This document shows positions 43,012-52,877 of a stretch of DNA of 64,000 bases, in pieces (the stretch's first letter is position 1; every line of letters begins with the position of its first letter). The position numbers were made by a program, and so were the translations under genes. The stretch is from assembly GCF_000633535.1 (NCBI RefSeq), contig NZ_AYMR01000020.1, positions 62,001-126,000 on the forward strand, read 5' to 3'. The notes beneath the pieces are model-generated. The model searched no databases and was not told where the DNA came from. It saw only the letters and a list, made by a program, of their open reading frames with translations. This DNA is from Leifsonia aquatica H1aii (GTDB lineage: Bacteria; Actinomycetota; Actinomycetes; Actinomycetales; Microbacteriaceae).

Positions 43012-44331
43012 ATGAGCACCGCAGACCACCCCGAGCACCGCCCCGGCGACACGACGCAGACCGCCGCCGCGCTGCAACTGGAATGGGACGCCGACCCGCG
43101 CTGGTCCGGCATCCGCCGCGACTACACCGCCGCCGATGTCGTCGCCCTGCGCGGTCCCGTCCGCGAGGAGCAGACGCTCGCCCGCCGCGGTGCCGAGCGG
43201 CTCTGGGAGCTGATCCAGCGCGACGGCAGCGGTCCCGACGCGCGGTGGGTCGCCGCCCTGGGCGCGTTGACCGGCAACCAGGCCGTGCAGCAGGTGCGCG
43301 CCGGGCTCGAGGCCGTCTATCTCTCCGGCTGGCAGGTCGCGGCCGACGCGAACCTCTCCGGCCAGACCTACCCCGACCAGAGCCTGTACCCGGCCAACTC
43401 CGTCCCCGCCGTCGTGCGCCGCATCAACAACGCGCTGCTGCGGGCGGGGCAGGTCGAGGGCGTCGACGGCGCCGTGTCCGACTGGATGGCGCCGATCGTC
43501 GCCGACGCGGAGGCCGGGTTCGGCGGACCGCTCAACGCGTACGAGCTGATGCACGGGATGATCCAGGCCGGCGCCGCGGGCGTGCACTGGGAGGACCAGC
43601 TCGCGAGCGAGAAGAAGTGCGGGCACATGGGCGGCAAGGTGCTCGTCCCGACCGGGCAGCACATCCGCACGCTCAACGCCGCACGGCTCGCCGCCGATGT
43701 CGCGGGCGTCCCCACCATCGTCATCGCCCGCACGGACTCGCTCGCCGCGACGCTGCTGACGAGCGACCACGATGAGCGCGACCGTCCCTTCCTCACCGGC
43801 ACCCGCACCGCGGAGGGCTTCTACGAGGTGACGAACGGCATCGACCCCGTGATCGCCCGCGGGCTGGCGTACGCGCCGTACGCCGACCTCCTCTGGGTGG
43901 AGTCGGCCGAGCCCGACCTGGAGCTGGCGCGCCGCTTCGCCGAGGCGGTGCACGCCGAGCACCCGGGCAAGAAGCTCGCCTACAACTGCTCGCCGTCGTT
44001 CAACTGGCGCTCGCACCTCGACGACGAGACGATCGCGCGCTTCCAGCGGGAGCTCGCGGCGATGGGATACGCCTTCCAGTTCATCACGCTGGCCGGCTTC
44101 CACGCCCTCAACCACTCGATGTACACGCTCGCCCGCGACTACGCGTCGCGGCAGATGAGCGCCTACGTCGACCTCCAGGAGGCCGAGTTCGCCTCCGAGG
44201 CCGACGGCTACACCGCCACCCGCCACCAGCGGGAGGTCGGCACCGGCTACTTCGACCGCGTCGCGACCGCGCTCAACCCCGACAGCGCCACCCTCGCCCT
44301 CGTGGGATCCACCGAACAGCACCAGTTCTGA
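43012..44331 (+). CDS. aceA: Isocitrate lyase
   Basis: 439 aa, splits isocitrate into glyoxylate and succinate, the first step of the glyoxylate shunt. The catalytic KKCGHMGGK motif has its Cys at residue 203. [23 protein letters not shown] and [18 protein letters not shown] are family-invariant (key parts AADANLSG and SPSFNWR). The length is that of the short, bacterial enzyme. The ATG at 43012 has GGAGG seven bases upstream. Opposite ramB and followed by aceB on the same strand, with a hairpin between them. Confidence 0.97.
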   Translation: MSTADHPEHRPGDTTQTAAALQLEWDADPRWSGIRRDYTAADVVALRGPVREEQTLARRGAERLWELIQRDGSGPDARWVAALGALTGNQAVQQVRAGLEAVYLSGWQVAADANLSGQTYPDQSLYPANSVPAVVRRINNALLRAGQVEGVDGAVSDWMAPIVADAEAGFGGPLNAYELMHGMIQAGAAGVHWEDQLASEKKCGHMGGKVLVPTGQHIRTLNAARLAADVAGVPTIVIARTDSLAATLLTSDHDERDRPFLTGTRTAEGFYEVTNGIDPVIARGLAYAPYADLLWVESAEPDLELARRFAEAVHAEHPGKKLAYNCSPSFNWRSHLDDETIARFQRELAAMGYAFQFITLAGFHALNHSMYTLARDYASRQMSAYVDLQEAEFASEADGYTATRHQREVGTGYFDRVATALNPDSATLALVGSTEQHQF

Positions 44332-44355
44332 CCCCCCAACCCCCCACCTCCCCAG

Positions 44356-44421
44356 CCATCGCTTCCGGAGTTCGGTACGCCGACACGCGGTACAAGGCGT
44401 ACACAACTCCGGAACGGATGG
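44356..44421 (+). terminator. Interrupted long hairpin between aceA and aceB
   Basis: Three paired segments: CCATC/GATGG (44356-44360 with 44417-44421), TTCCGGAGTT/AACTCCGGAA (44363-44372 with 44405-44414) and GTACGCC/GGCGTAC (44375-44381 with 44396-44402). It lies 25 bases after the aceA stop. It could end or attenuate aceA transcription, or protect its 3' end, so that aceB is separately expressed. Confidence 0.6.
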
Positions 44422-44455
44422 CGGGCGGCGGGGGACTGACCAAGGAGACACGACC

Positions 44456-46090
<1,635 letters not shown>

Positions 46091-46104
46091 CGGCGCCGCG
46101 CCAC

Positions 46105-46476
46105 TCAGGGGTGGTGCTCGAGGACTCCTTCGAGCACCACCCCGTGGTTGTGCGCGTCGCGAGCGCCGACCAGCAGGGTGACGACGGGGTGCTCGCGGGC
46201 GAGCTCGCGCAGCTGCGCCACGGCGGGATTGTCGGCGAGCTCGGCCTCGTACCGGGCGCGGAACTCCTCGAACGGCGGATTCCCCTGGTGGAACCATTGC
46301 CGCAGCGCGGTCGACGGCGCCACGTCCTTCAGCCACAGGTCGAGTTCCGCGCGTTCCTTCGAGAGGCCGCGCGGCCACAGCCGGTCGACGAGCACGCGGA
46401 AGCCGTCATCGCGGGAGGGTGCGTCGTAGACGCGGCGCACCCGGAAGGCGCCGGCCTGATCCGAAGCCGCGGTCAC
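46105..46476 (-). CDS. DUF488 family protein (YeaO-like)
   Basis: 123 aa from a GTG at 46476, which overlaps the upstream stop by four bases. The conserved DUF488 segments RVLVDRLWPRGLSKERAELDLWLKDVAPS (key parts VDRLWPRG and LWLKDVAPS) and HPVVTLLVGARDAHNHG are present. Members are small cytoplasmic proteins of uncertain function. The last dozen codons lie inside a perfect hairpin, so the C-terminal residues EGVLEHHP are also a terminator sequence. Confidence 0.85.
   Translation of the reverse strand: MTAASDQAGAFRVRRVYDAPSRDDGFRVLVDRLWPRGLSKERAELDLWLKDVAPSTALRQWFHQGNPPFEEFRARYEAELADNPAVAQLRELAREHPVVTLLVGARDAHNHGVVLEGVLEHHP
46108..46143. terminator. Bidirectional hairpin inside the 3' end of the DUF488 gene
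   Basis: GGGGTGGTGCTCGA (46108-46121) pairs perfectly with TCGAGCACCACCCC (46130-46143), and two more pairs close a four-base loop. It lies between convergent aceB (stop 46090) and the DUF488 gene (stop 46105). Confidence 0.65.
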
Positions 46477-47042
46477 AGGGGAGCCAGCAGGGCTCCGCGC
46501 AACCGGTCGCTGAGCCCGGGCGGGACGTCGACCGCCACCCCCAGTGCCTGGATCGCCCGGCTGAAGTAGTTGCGGGCCGCGGCGGCGAGCGTGATGTCGA
46601 CGATCTCCCGGTCGGTGAAGCCCAGCTCGCGCAATCGCAGGCTGTCGGCGTCGGTCATGCCGGCGGAATCCGTGCTGATCTTCTCCGCGTACTCCATCAT
46701 CGCGACGTCGGCCTCGCTCAGATCGGCGTGGCGGTAGTCGCGGGCGATGGCTTCCAGCTCGTCCTCCGGGATGAGCGTCAGCGTCTTGCGCCCGTGCGCG
46801 AGACGGCAATGCTCGGAGTGCGCGCCCTGGGCCGCGGCCAGCGTGACCAGTTCGTACCGGCGCACGCCGAGCTGCGCGACGATCGCGCGCACCAGCTGCT
46901 CCCACGCCACGTACGCCTCCGGATTCACGGCCATCACCCGGGTGTGCTCGGGAACGTAGCCGACATCGCGCTGGTCGTGCGCATAGATCGCGGCGACGTC
47001 TCCGGTCGCCTCGCCCGGTTCGGTGGTCTGGATGATGGACAC
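46473..47042 (-). CDS. Carboxymuconolactone decarboxylase-family (AhpD-like) protein
   Basis: 189 aa from a GTG at 47042 with GAGGAGG upstream; a longer frame lacks a site. The active-site region QGAHSEHCRLAHGRKTL has the second Cys and the His of the AhpD CxxCxxxH motif, but Ser in place of the first Cys, as in the SxxCxxAH peroxidase-related subgroup. Such proteins are thought to handle peroxides or act as lyases. It overlaps the DUF488 gene by four bases and is presumably co-transcribed. Confidence 0.85.
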   Translation of the reverse strand: MSIIQTTEPGEATGDVAAIYAHDQRDVGYVPEHTRVMAVNPEAYVAWEQLVRAIVAQLGVRRYELVTLAAAQGAHSEHCRLAHGRKTLTLIPEDELEAIARDYRHADLSEADVAMMEYAEKISTDSAGMTDADSLRLRELGFTDREIVDITLAAAARNYFSRAIQALGVAVDVPPGLSDRLRGALLAPL

Positions 47043-47114
47043 GGCTGCCTCCTCGTGACGCCCCCGACGCGCCCATGATGCCATCCGTCGCCCATCCCGG
47101 CCAGTGCGGAACGG

Positions 47115-47173
47115 CCGAGGTTCACGTCGTTGCGCTCATTCGGCCCGAATGACGGCAACGACGTGAACTTCGG
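47115..47173 (-). terminator. Long hairpin after the DUF1801 gene
   Basis: GTTCACGTCGTTGC (47120-47133) and GCAACGACGTGAAC (47155-47168) are perfect inverted copies. Five outer pairs (one G-U) extend the stem to 47115 and 47173. The loop contains a second palindrome TCATTCGG/CCGAATGA (47136-47143 with 47145-47152). It lies directly after the stop at 47179. No T-tract. Confidence 0.65.
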
Positions 47174-47178
47174 CGGGG

Positions 47179-47541
47179 TCAGGCGCCGAGTTCGCGCAGC
47201 CGCACGGCGAGCACCGTCCGCAGCGTCTCCGCGCTCAGGGGCACCGCGGGCGGGAAGTGCAGGGTCGCGCCGGTGATGCTGCCCTCGGTCAGCGTCCCGG
47301 CCAGCTCGGCGGCGGCAGACGGGCTCATCAGCAGGAGGCTGCAGTCCTTCGCCGTCGCGGAGAGGCCGACCAGTCCCGTGCCGTTCAGCCGGAGGATCGG
47401 GACGCGGTAGCTGATGACCTGTTCGACGTCGGGGACGATCGCGAGGATCCGGTCGCGGACGGTCCGGAGCGCGGCGCCGAACGGCTCGCCGATGCGCTCG
47501 AGGTACTCCTCGACCGTGTCCGCTTCCACACCTCGCGCCAT
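47179..47541 (-). CDS. DUF1801 (YdhG/YdeI-like) protein
   Basis: 120 aa, the usual size. The N-terminal VEEYLERIGEPFGAALRTVRDRILAIVPDVEQVISYRVP (pieces: TVEEYLERI, EQVISYRVPIL) and the C-terminal LHFPPAVPLSAETLRTVLAVRLREL match DUF1801, a small fold of unknown function, sometimes linked to iron or intracellular signalling. TAGGGT lies six bases before the ATG at 47541, so it looks leaderless. Confidence 0.85.
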   Translation of the reverse strand: MARGVEADTVEEYLERIGEPFGAALRTVRDRILAIVPDVEQVISYRVPILRLNGTGLVGLSATAKDCSLLLMSPSAAAELAGTLTEGSITGATLHFPPAVPLSAETLRTVLAVRLRELGA

Positions 47542-47547
47542 GCCGCG

Positions 47548-47553
47548 ACCCTA
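47548..47553 (-). promoter_or_regulatory. -10 box TAGGGT of a probable leaderless promoter
   Basis: TAGGGT on the minus strand ends six bases before the ATG at 47541 of the DUF1801 gene. Confidence 0.45.
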
Positions 47554-47570
47554 GTCCCGCGGCGTGAGCG

Positions 47571-47625
47571 GTCGCAACACGCCCTTTTCCGTGACGTTTC
47601 GGCGCGGAAAAGGGCGTGTTGTGAC
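47571..47625 (-). terminator. Long hairpin after the DHA2 exporter gene
   Basis: CAACACGCCCTTTTCC (47575-47590) and GGAAAAGGGCGTGTTG (47606-47621) are perfect inverted copies, extended by four outer pairs (one G-U) to 47571 and 47625. It lies 36 bases after the exporter stop. No T-tract after the stem. Confidence 0.65.
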
Positions 47626-47660
47626 GTCTCAGGGTTGCGGCGTCTGCGTGTTGCGACGTG

Positions 47661-49187
47661 TCAGTGGGCGAAGGCGCCGTCGGAGACGGAGTCGGCGGGT
47701 TTGCTGATGAAGAAGGAGCCGACCACGGCGAACAGCGAGATGATCGCCGCGGCGAGGAACGCCACCTTGATGCCGCCGGCGGTCGCGACGTCGAGGGGCG
47801 CGCCACCTGCCGTGAGCGCCGCCGTCTGCGCGGACAGCACGGCGACCAGCAGAGCGGTCCCGGCGGCGCCGCCGACCTGCTGCACGGTGCCGACGATCGC
47901 GCTGCCGTGCGAGTAGAGGTGCGGAGGGACCGCGCCGAGACCCGCGGTGAACAGCGGTGTGAACATCAGGGCGAGCCCCAGGCTCATCACGACGTGCGCG
48001 GCGAGGACGAGCCCGACCGGCGTGTGCTCGCTCACCAGGGTGAGCGACCAGAGCGCGAGGCTCACGAGGATGGAGCCGGGAACGACGAGCACCCGCGGCC
48101 CGAACCGGTCGTAGAGCCGGCCGACGAACGGCGCGGCCAGTCCCATCACCAGTCCGCCGGGCAGCAGGAGCAGGCCCGTCGACAGGGTGTCCAGATGCAG
48201 CACGTGCTGGAGGTAGAGCGGCAGCACGATGATCACGCCGAACATCGCCGCCGTGCTGATCGCCATCAACACGATCGAGACGGTGAACACGGGGGAGCGG
48301 AACGTGCGCAGGTCGAGCAGCGCACGGTCGCGCCGCTGCAGGATCAGCTGGCGCACGATGAAGGTGGTCAGTCCGACCACGCCGATGGCGAGCGAGATCC
48401 AGAGCGCCGGACCGGCGCCTCCCGACGCGCCTCCCGATTCGCCGGAGAGGGTCAGCCCGTAGACCAGCCCGCCGAAGCCGAGCGCCGAGAGCACGACGGA
48501 GAGGACGTCGATGCGCACCTTCTCGGTCTCGGTCACGTTCTCGACGAAGCGCATGCCGATCAGGAGCATGATCAGAGCGATCGGCAGCACGATCAGGAAG
48601 ATCCAGCGCCAGGCGAGGTAGTTGAGGATGAAACCGGAGATGGTGGGGCCGATGGCCGGCGCGACCGAGATCACGATCGAGACGTTGCCCATGGTGCGGC
48701 CGCGCTTGGCCGGCGGCACCAGCGTCATGAGCGTCGTCATGAGCAGCGGGAGCATCATGGCCGTTCCGGAGGCCTGGATGACGCGGGCGCCGACGAGCAC
48801 GGCGAAGCCGGGGGCGAGCGCCGCGGTCAGGGTGCCGAGGGAGAACAGCGACATGGCGGTGATGAACATCGCCCGCGTCGTGAACCGCTGCAGCAGGAAG
48901 CCGGTGATCGGGATCACGATCGCCATCGTGAGCATGAACGCCGTCGACAGCCACTGGGCGGCGAGCGCGTCGATGTTCAGGTCGTCCATCAGCTTCGGGA
49001 TGGCGACCGTCATGATCGTCTCGTTGAGGATGACCACGAACGTGGCGGCGAGCAGCAGCCAGATCACCCGGTTGTTGCGGCGTTCGATCCGGGTGGCGTC
49101 CGCGGCGGCGGCGCCCTCGACGGTGGCGTCGTTCGCGGCGGCGGATCCGGCGAGGACGGCGGGCACAGGTGAGGTCTGCTCAGTCAC
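47661..49187 (-). CDS. MFS multidrug exporter, DHA2 family
   Basis: 508 aa with about 14 membrane segments. The N-terminal FVVILNETIMTVAIPKLMDDL (motif D1-like) and GRVIQASGTAMMLPLL-type helix 4, plus SVAPAIGPTISGFILNYLAWRWIF (motif C, in pieces APAIGPTISG and WRWIF), place it in the EmrB/QacA group. It should export drugs or metabolites by proton antiport. The start is a GTG at 49187 six bases after TACTGT, so the message looks leaderless. Confidence 0.9.
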   Translation of the reverse strand: MTEQTSPVPAVLAGSAAANDATVEGAAAADATRIERRNNRVIWLLLAATFVVILNETIMTVAIPKLMDDLNIDALAAQWLSTAFMLTMAIVIPITGFLLQRFTTRAMFITAMSLFSLGTLTAALAPGFAVLVGARVIQASGTAMMLPLLMTTLMTLVPPAKRGRTMGNVSIVISVAPAIGPTISGFILNYLAWRWIFLIVLPIALIMLLIGMRFVENVTETEKVRIDVLSVVLSALGFGGLVYGLTLSGESGGASGGAGPALWISLAIGVVGLTTFIVRQLILQRRDRALLDLRTFRSPVFTVSIVLMAISTAAMFGVIIVLPLYLQHVLHLDTLSTGLLLLPGGLVMGLAAPFVGRLYDRFGPRVLVVPGSILVSLALWSLTLVSEHTPVGLVLAAHVVMSLGLALMFTPLFTAGLGAVPPHLYSHGSAIVGTVQQVGGAAGTALLVAVLSAQTAALTAGGAPLDVATAGGIKVAFLAAAIISLFAVVGSFFISKPADSVSDGAFAH

Positions 49188-49193
49188 CGGTCA

Positions 49194-49199
49194 ACAGTA
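49194..49199 (-). promoter_or_regulatory. -10 box TACTGT of a probable leaderless promoter
   Basis: TACTGT on the minus strand ends six bases before the GTG start at 49187 of the DHA2 exporter gene. Confidence 0.45.
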
Positions 49200-49299
49200 C
49201 CGACGACCGGCGACAGCGGGGGTTTCGAACGGGTAAACGATCGCGCCGTTCACTGACCGCGAAACCGGGAATAGATCGGCGCCGTCGGGCGCGGTCCGG

Positions 49300-50451
49300 T
49301 CAGCGGCCCAGCGACTGGACCGCGCGGACGGCCGCGCCGACCGCCGGGGCGACGGCGGCGAGCTCGGTGGCGCCGACCTCCGGCCCCCAGGAGAAGCGGA
49401 CCGCGGTGCGGGCGAGGTCCTCCGGGTAGCCGAGCGCGAGGAGCACGTGGGAGGCGTCCTCGCTTCCCGCGGCGCACGCGGAGCCGCTGGAGGAGACGAC
49501 GCCGTGGCGTTCCAGCTCCAGGAGGACGGCCTCGCCGTTGGTGCCCGGGAAGACGAACGAGGCCGTGCCCGGCAGGCGCTGCTGCGGATGGCCGCTGAGC
49601 TGCGCACCCGGGGCGGCGTCCAGCACAGCCGCGACGAAGGCGTCCCGGGCGGCCGTCGCGGCGGCGGCGTTGGTCTCGCGGCCCTCGACGGCGAGCCGGG
49701 CGGCCGTCGCGAGCGCGACGGCTCCGGCCACGTTCTCGGTGCCCGAGCGCCGGCCGCGCTCCTGGCCGCCACCGTGCAGCACGGGCTCCAGCGGGATGCG
49801 GCCCCGCACGAAGAGCGCGCCGATGCCCTTGGGCGCCCCGATCTTGTGGCCCGAGACGCTCAGCGCGTCGACGCCCAGCTCGTGGACGTCGAGCGGCAGC
49901 CAGCCGGCCGCCTGGACCGCGTCGGTGTGGAACGGGATCCGGTGCTCGTGGGCGAGCGCGGACAGCCGGGCGATCGGCTGCACCGTGCCGACCTCGTTGT
50001 TGGCGAGCATCACGCTCGCGAGCGTGGTGTCGGGACGCAGGGCGGCGGCGAACGCGTCCGGGTCGACGAGCCCCTCCCGGTCGACCGGGACCAGGGTGGC
50101 CTCGAAGCCATGGAGGCGCACCAGGGCGTCCACCGACTCCAGCACCGCTTCGTGCTCGATCGGCGTCGTCACGATGTGCCGCCCGCGGGGAGAGGCGAGC
50201 GCGATGCCCTTGATCGCGAGGTTGTCCGCTTCCGTGCCGCCGGAGGTGAAGACGACCTCGGAGGCACGGCAGCCGAGCCAGGCCGCGACGGTCGCGCGCG
50301 CGTCGGCGAGGGCTCGCGCCGCCGACTCGCCGACCGCGTGATGGCTCGACGGGTTGCCGAAGTCACCGGTCAGGTACGGCCACATGGCCTCCAGCACCTC
50401 GCGCCGGACCGCGGAGGTCGCCGCCGCATCGAGGTAGAGGCCGCCGGTCAT
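49300..50451 (-). CDS. Cysteine desulfurase (NifS/IscS class) in the NAD operon
   Basis: 383 aa PLP enzyme, moves sulfur from cysteine to a protein thiol. YLDAAATSAVRREVLEAMWPY starts the fold; FTSGGTEADNLAIKG binds the cofactor; the Lys in SVSGHKIGAPKGIG forms the Schiff base; the mobile-loop Cys is in SSSGSACAAGSE. Its ATG at 50451 overlaps the nadC stop by four bases. A desulfurase at the end of a nad operon is usually taken to build the 4Fe-4S cluster of quinolinate synthase NadA, which the context supports here. Confidence 0.9.
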   Translation of the reverse strand: MTGGLYLDAAATSAVRREVLEAMWPYLTGDFGNPSSHHAVGESAARALADARATVAAWLGCRASEVVFTSGGTEADNLAIKGIALASPRGRHIVTTPIEHEAVLESVDALVRLHGFEATLVPVDREGLVDPDAFAAALRPDTTLASVMLANNEVGTVQPIARLSALAHEHRIPFHTDAVQAAGWLPLDVHELGVDALSVSGHKIGAPKGIGALFVRGRIPLEPVLHGGGQERGRRSGTENVAGAVALATAARLAVEGRETNAAAATAARDAFVAAVLDAAPGAQLSGHPQQRLPGTASFVFPGTNGEAVLLELERHGVVSSSGSACAAGSEDASHVLLALGYPEDLARTAVRFSWGPEVGATELAAVAPAVGAAVRAVQSLGR

Positions 50452-51308
50452 GACGCCTCGACCACCACGTCCAGTCCGAGGTCGAGCGAGCGGACGCTGT
50501 GGGTGAGGGCGCCCGACGAGATGACGTCCACCCCGGTGGCGGCGATCGCCCGGACGGTGTCGAGGCTGACGTTCCCGCTCGCCTCCACGATCGCCCGGCC
50601 GGCGACGAGGGCGACGCCCTCGCGCAACTCGTCCAGGGTGAAGTTGTCGAGCATGATCGTGTCCACCCCGGCGGCGAGCACGGGCTCGATCTGGTCGATC
50701 CGGTCGACCTCGACCTCCAGGTGCGTCGTGTGCGACAGCTGGGCGCGCACGGCCAGCAGGGCGTCGGTGACGTTCAGCCCGGACTGCGCGGTGAGCACGG
50801 CGAGATGGTTGTCCTTCGCCATGACGGCGTCGGAGAGGGAGTAGCGGTGGTTGTGTCCGCCGCCTGCCCGCACGGCGTGGCGCTCGAAGGCGCGCAGACC
50901 CGGCGTGGTCTTGCGGGTGTCCACCACGCGCGCGGAGGTGCCGGCGACCTCCCGCACGAAGGCGGCGGTGAACGTGGCGATGCCGCTCATCCGCTGGGCG
51001 AAGTTGAGAGCGACGCGCTCGCCCTGCAGGACCGATCGTGCAGGTCCGCTCACCGTGGCGAGGGTGTCGTCGGCGCTGAACTCCTCGCCGTCGGCACGCT
51101 CGAGCACGACCTCGACGGCGGGGTCGGTGAGGGTCATCGCAGCGGCGAAGACCTCGCCGCCGGCGAAGGTGCCCGGTTCGCGCGCCACCAGACGCGCCGT
51201 GGCATATGCCGTCTCGGGAATGAGCAGCTCGCTGGTCAGGTCGCCCCACGGCGCGTCCTCCACCAGGGCGGCGCGGACGACGGTCTCGATGATCTGGCGG
51301 GTCAGCAT
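50448..51308 (-). CDS. nadC: Nicotinate-nucleotide diphosphorylase (carboxylating)
   Basis: 286 aa quinolinate phosphoribosyltransferase, makes nicotinate mononucleotide from quinolinate and PRPP. RKTTPGLRAFERHAVRAGGG, HNHRYSLSDAVMAKDNHL and VEVDRIDQIEPVLAAGVDTIMLDNF (pieces) are the substrate-binding signatures of NadC. Normal length. The ATG at 51308 overlaps the nadB stop by seven bases. Confidence 0.94.
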   Translation of the reverse strand: MLTRQIIETVVRAALVEDAPWGDLTSELLIPETAYATARLVAREPGTFAGGEVFAAAMTLTDPAVEVVLERADGEEFSADDTLATVSGPARSVLQGERVALNFAQRMSGIATFTAAFVREVAGTSARVVDTRKTTPGLRAFERHAVRAGGGHNHRYSLSDAVMAKDNHLAVLTAQSGLNVTDALLAVRAQLSHTTHLEVEVDRIDQIEPVLAAGVDTIMLDNFTLDELREGVALVAGRAIVEASGNVSLDTVRAIAATGVDVISSGALTHSVRSLDLGLDVVVEAS

Positions 51309-52876
51309 GCGACGGCGGCTTTCTGCAGGTGTGCGGCCGGCGCCAGGAGCGTGTGGTGCACCGGGCCGGCCGAGGGGAGGGGGAAGTCGGAACGGAAGTG
51401 GGCGCCGCGCGATTCCTCGCGCGACAGGGCGGCCTGGACGACGAGGCGGGCGACCTGCAGCAGATCGCGATCCTCGCCCGGTGCGGGGTCGATCGTGGCG
51501 GACAGCTCCGCGGCCGCCGCCGTGAGCCCGGCGCGGTCGCGGTGGACACCGGCGGTGTCCCACATCAGGGCGCGGAGCCGCTCCCGGTCGAACCGGATAC
51601 CGGAAGCGCCGGCACCGTCCGGCACCGCGCCGTCGGTTTCAGCGCCGCCCGATACGGGGGCCGGTGCCGGGGCGGCCGTCGCGGCCTCCGTCAGCCAGGT
51701 GGGGGCGGGCTCCCACGGCGACCCGATCGCCTGGACGGCCCGGTGGGCGAAGACCAGGCCTTCGAGCAGGGAGTTGGACGCCAGCCGGTTCGCCCCGTGC
51801 GCCCCGGTGCAGGCGACCTCGCCGACCGCGAAGAGGCCGGGCAGCGTCGTGCGGCCGGCGATGTCCGTCGCGACTCCGCCCATCACGTAGTGCGCCGCGG
51901 GGGTGACCGGCACCGGTTCGCGGGACCAGTCGATCCCGGCCGCACGGCAGGCGGCGTCGATCGTCGGGAACCGCCGGGCGAGGAACGCGGCACCGAGCGC
52001 CGTCGCGTCGAGCACGACCGGGGCTCCGCCCTGGGCCGCCATCTCGATCGCGATGCCGCGGGCGACGATGTCGCGCGGCGCGAGCTCGGCATCCGGGTGC
52101 ACGTCGACCATGAACCGTTCGCCGCGGGCATTGCGCAGCACGGCCCCCTCCCCGCGCACGGCCTCCGACACCAGGAAGGAGCCGGGGATCGCGAGGGCGG
52201 TGGGATGGAACTGGACGAACTCCAGGTCGGCGACGGCGGCACCGGCGCGCCAGGCGGCCGCCACTCCGTCCCCGGTCGCGACGGCCGGGTTGGTGGTGTG
52301 CGCGTAGAGCTGGCCGAAGCCTCCGGTCGCGAGCACGACGGCGTCGGCGACGATCTCCCGCCCGGGGTCGTCGCCCGTGCGCACGAGCACGCCGGCGGCG
52401 GCCCCGTCGCGCACGACGATCTCCTGCAGGAAGGCGTGCTCCACGATCTCGACGGCGGAGGCCCGCACCGCCGCGACGAGGGCGCGCTCGATCTCGGCGC
52501 CGGTGGCGTCGCCGCCGGCGTGGAGCACCCGCGCGCTGGAGTGCGCCGCTTCCAGACCGCGGGCGAGGCCGTCCCCGTCGCGGTCGAACGCGACGCCGAG
52601 GGCGATCAGCTCGCGGACGCGCGGTGGGGCGTCGCCGCACAGCGCGTCCACCGCCGCACGCACCCCGAGGCCCGCGCCCGCGCTCAGCGTGTCGGCGACA
52701 TGGGCCCGGGTGCTGTCGTCGGGAAACAGTGCGGCGGCGATCCCGCCCTGGGCGTACCGGGTGTTGCTCTCGGCGAGGGCGGCCTTCGTGACCAGCACGA
52801 CGTCGTGGCTCCGCACGGCGCCGAGAGCGGCGACCAGGCCGGCGATCCCGCTGCCGACGACGACCACGCGCGCCAT
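51302..52876 (-). CDS. nadB: L-aspartate oxidase
   Basis: 524 aa flavoprotein, oxidises L-aspartate to iminoaspartate for quinolinate synthesis. FAD site VVVGSGIAGLVAALGAV at the start; HPTALAIPGSFLVSEAVRGEG and HYVMGGVATDIAGRTTLPGLFAVGE (pieces) are the succinate-dehydrogenase-like active-site and flavin regions. One base separates its ATG from the nadA stop. The C-terminal helical domain (after ~440) is shortened and rich in Ala/Pro before it, common in actinobacteria. Confidence 0.94.
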   Translation of the reverse strand: MARVVVVGSGIAGLVAALGAVRSHDVVLVTKAALAESNTRYAQGGIAAALFPDDSTRAHVADTLSAGAGLGVRAAVDALCGDAPPRVRELIALGVAFDRDGDGLARGLEAAHSSARVLHAGGDATGAEIERALVAAVRASAVEIVEHAFLQEIVVRDGAAAGVLVRTGDDPGREIVADAVVLATGGFGQLYAHTTNPAVATGDGVAAAWRAGAAVADLEFVQFHPTALAIPGSFLVSEAVRGEGAVLRNARGERFMVDVHPDAELAPRDIVARGIAIEMAAQGGAPVVLDATALGAAFLARRFPTIDAACRAAGIDWSREPVPVTPAAHYVMGGVATDIAGRTTLPGLFAVGEVACTGAHGANRLASNSLLEGLVFAHRAVQAIGSPWEPAPTWLTEAATAAPAPAPVSGGAETDGAVPDGAGASGIRFDRERLRALMWDTAGVHRDRAGLTAAAAELSATIDPAPGEDRDLLQVARLVVQAALSREESRGAHFRSDFPLPSAGPVHHTLLAPAAHLQKAAVAC

Positions 52877-52877
52877 G

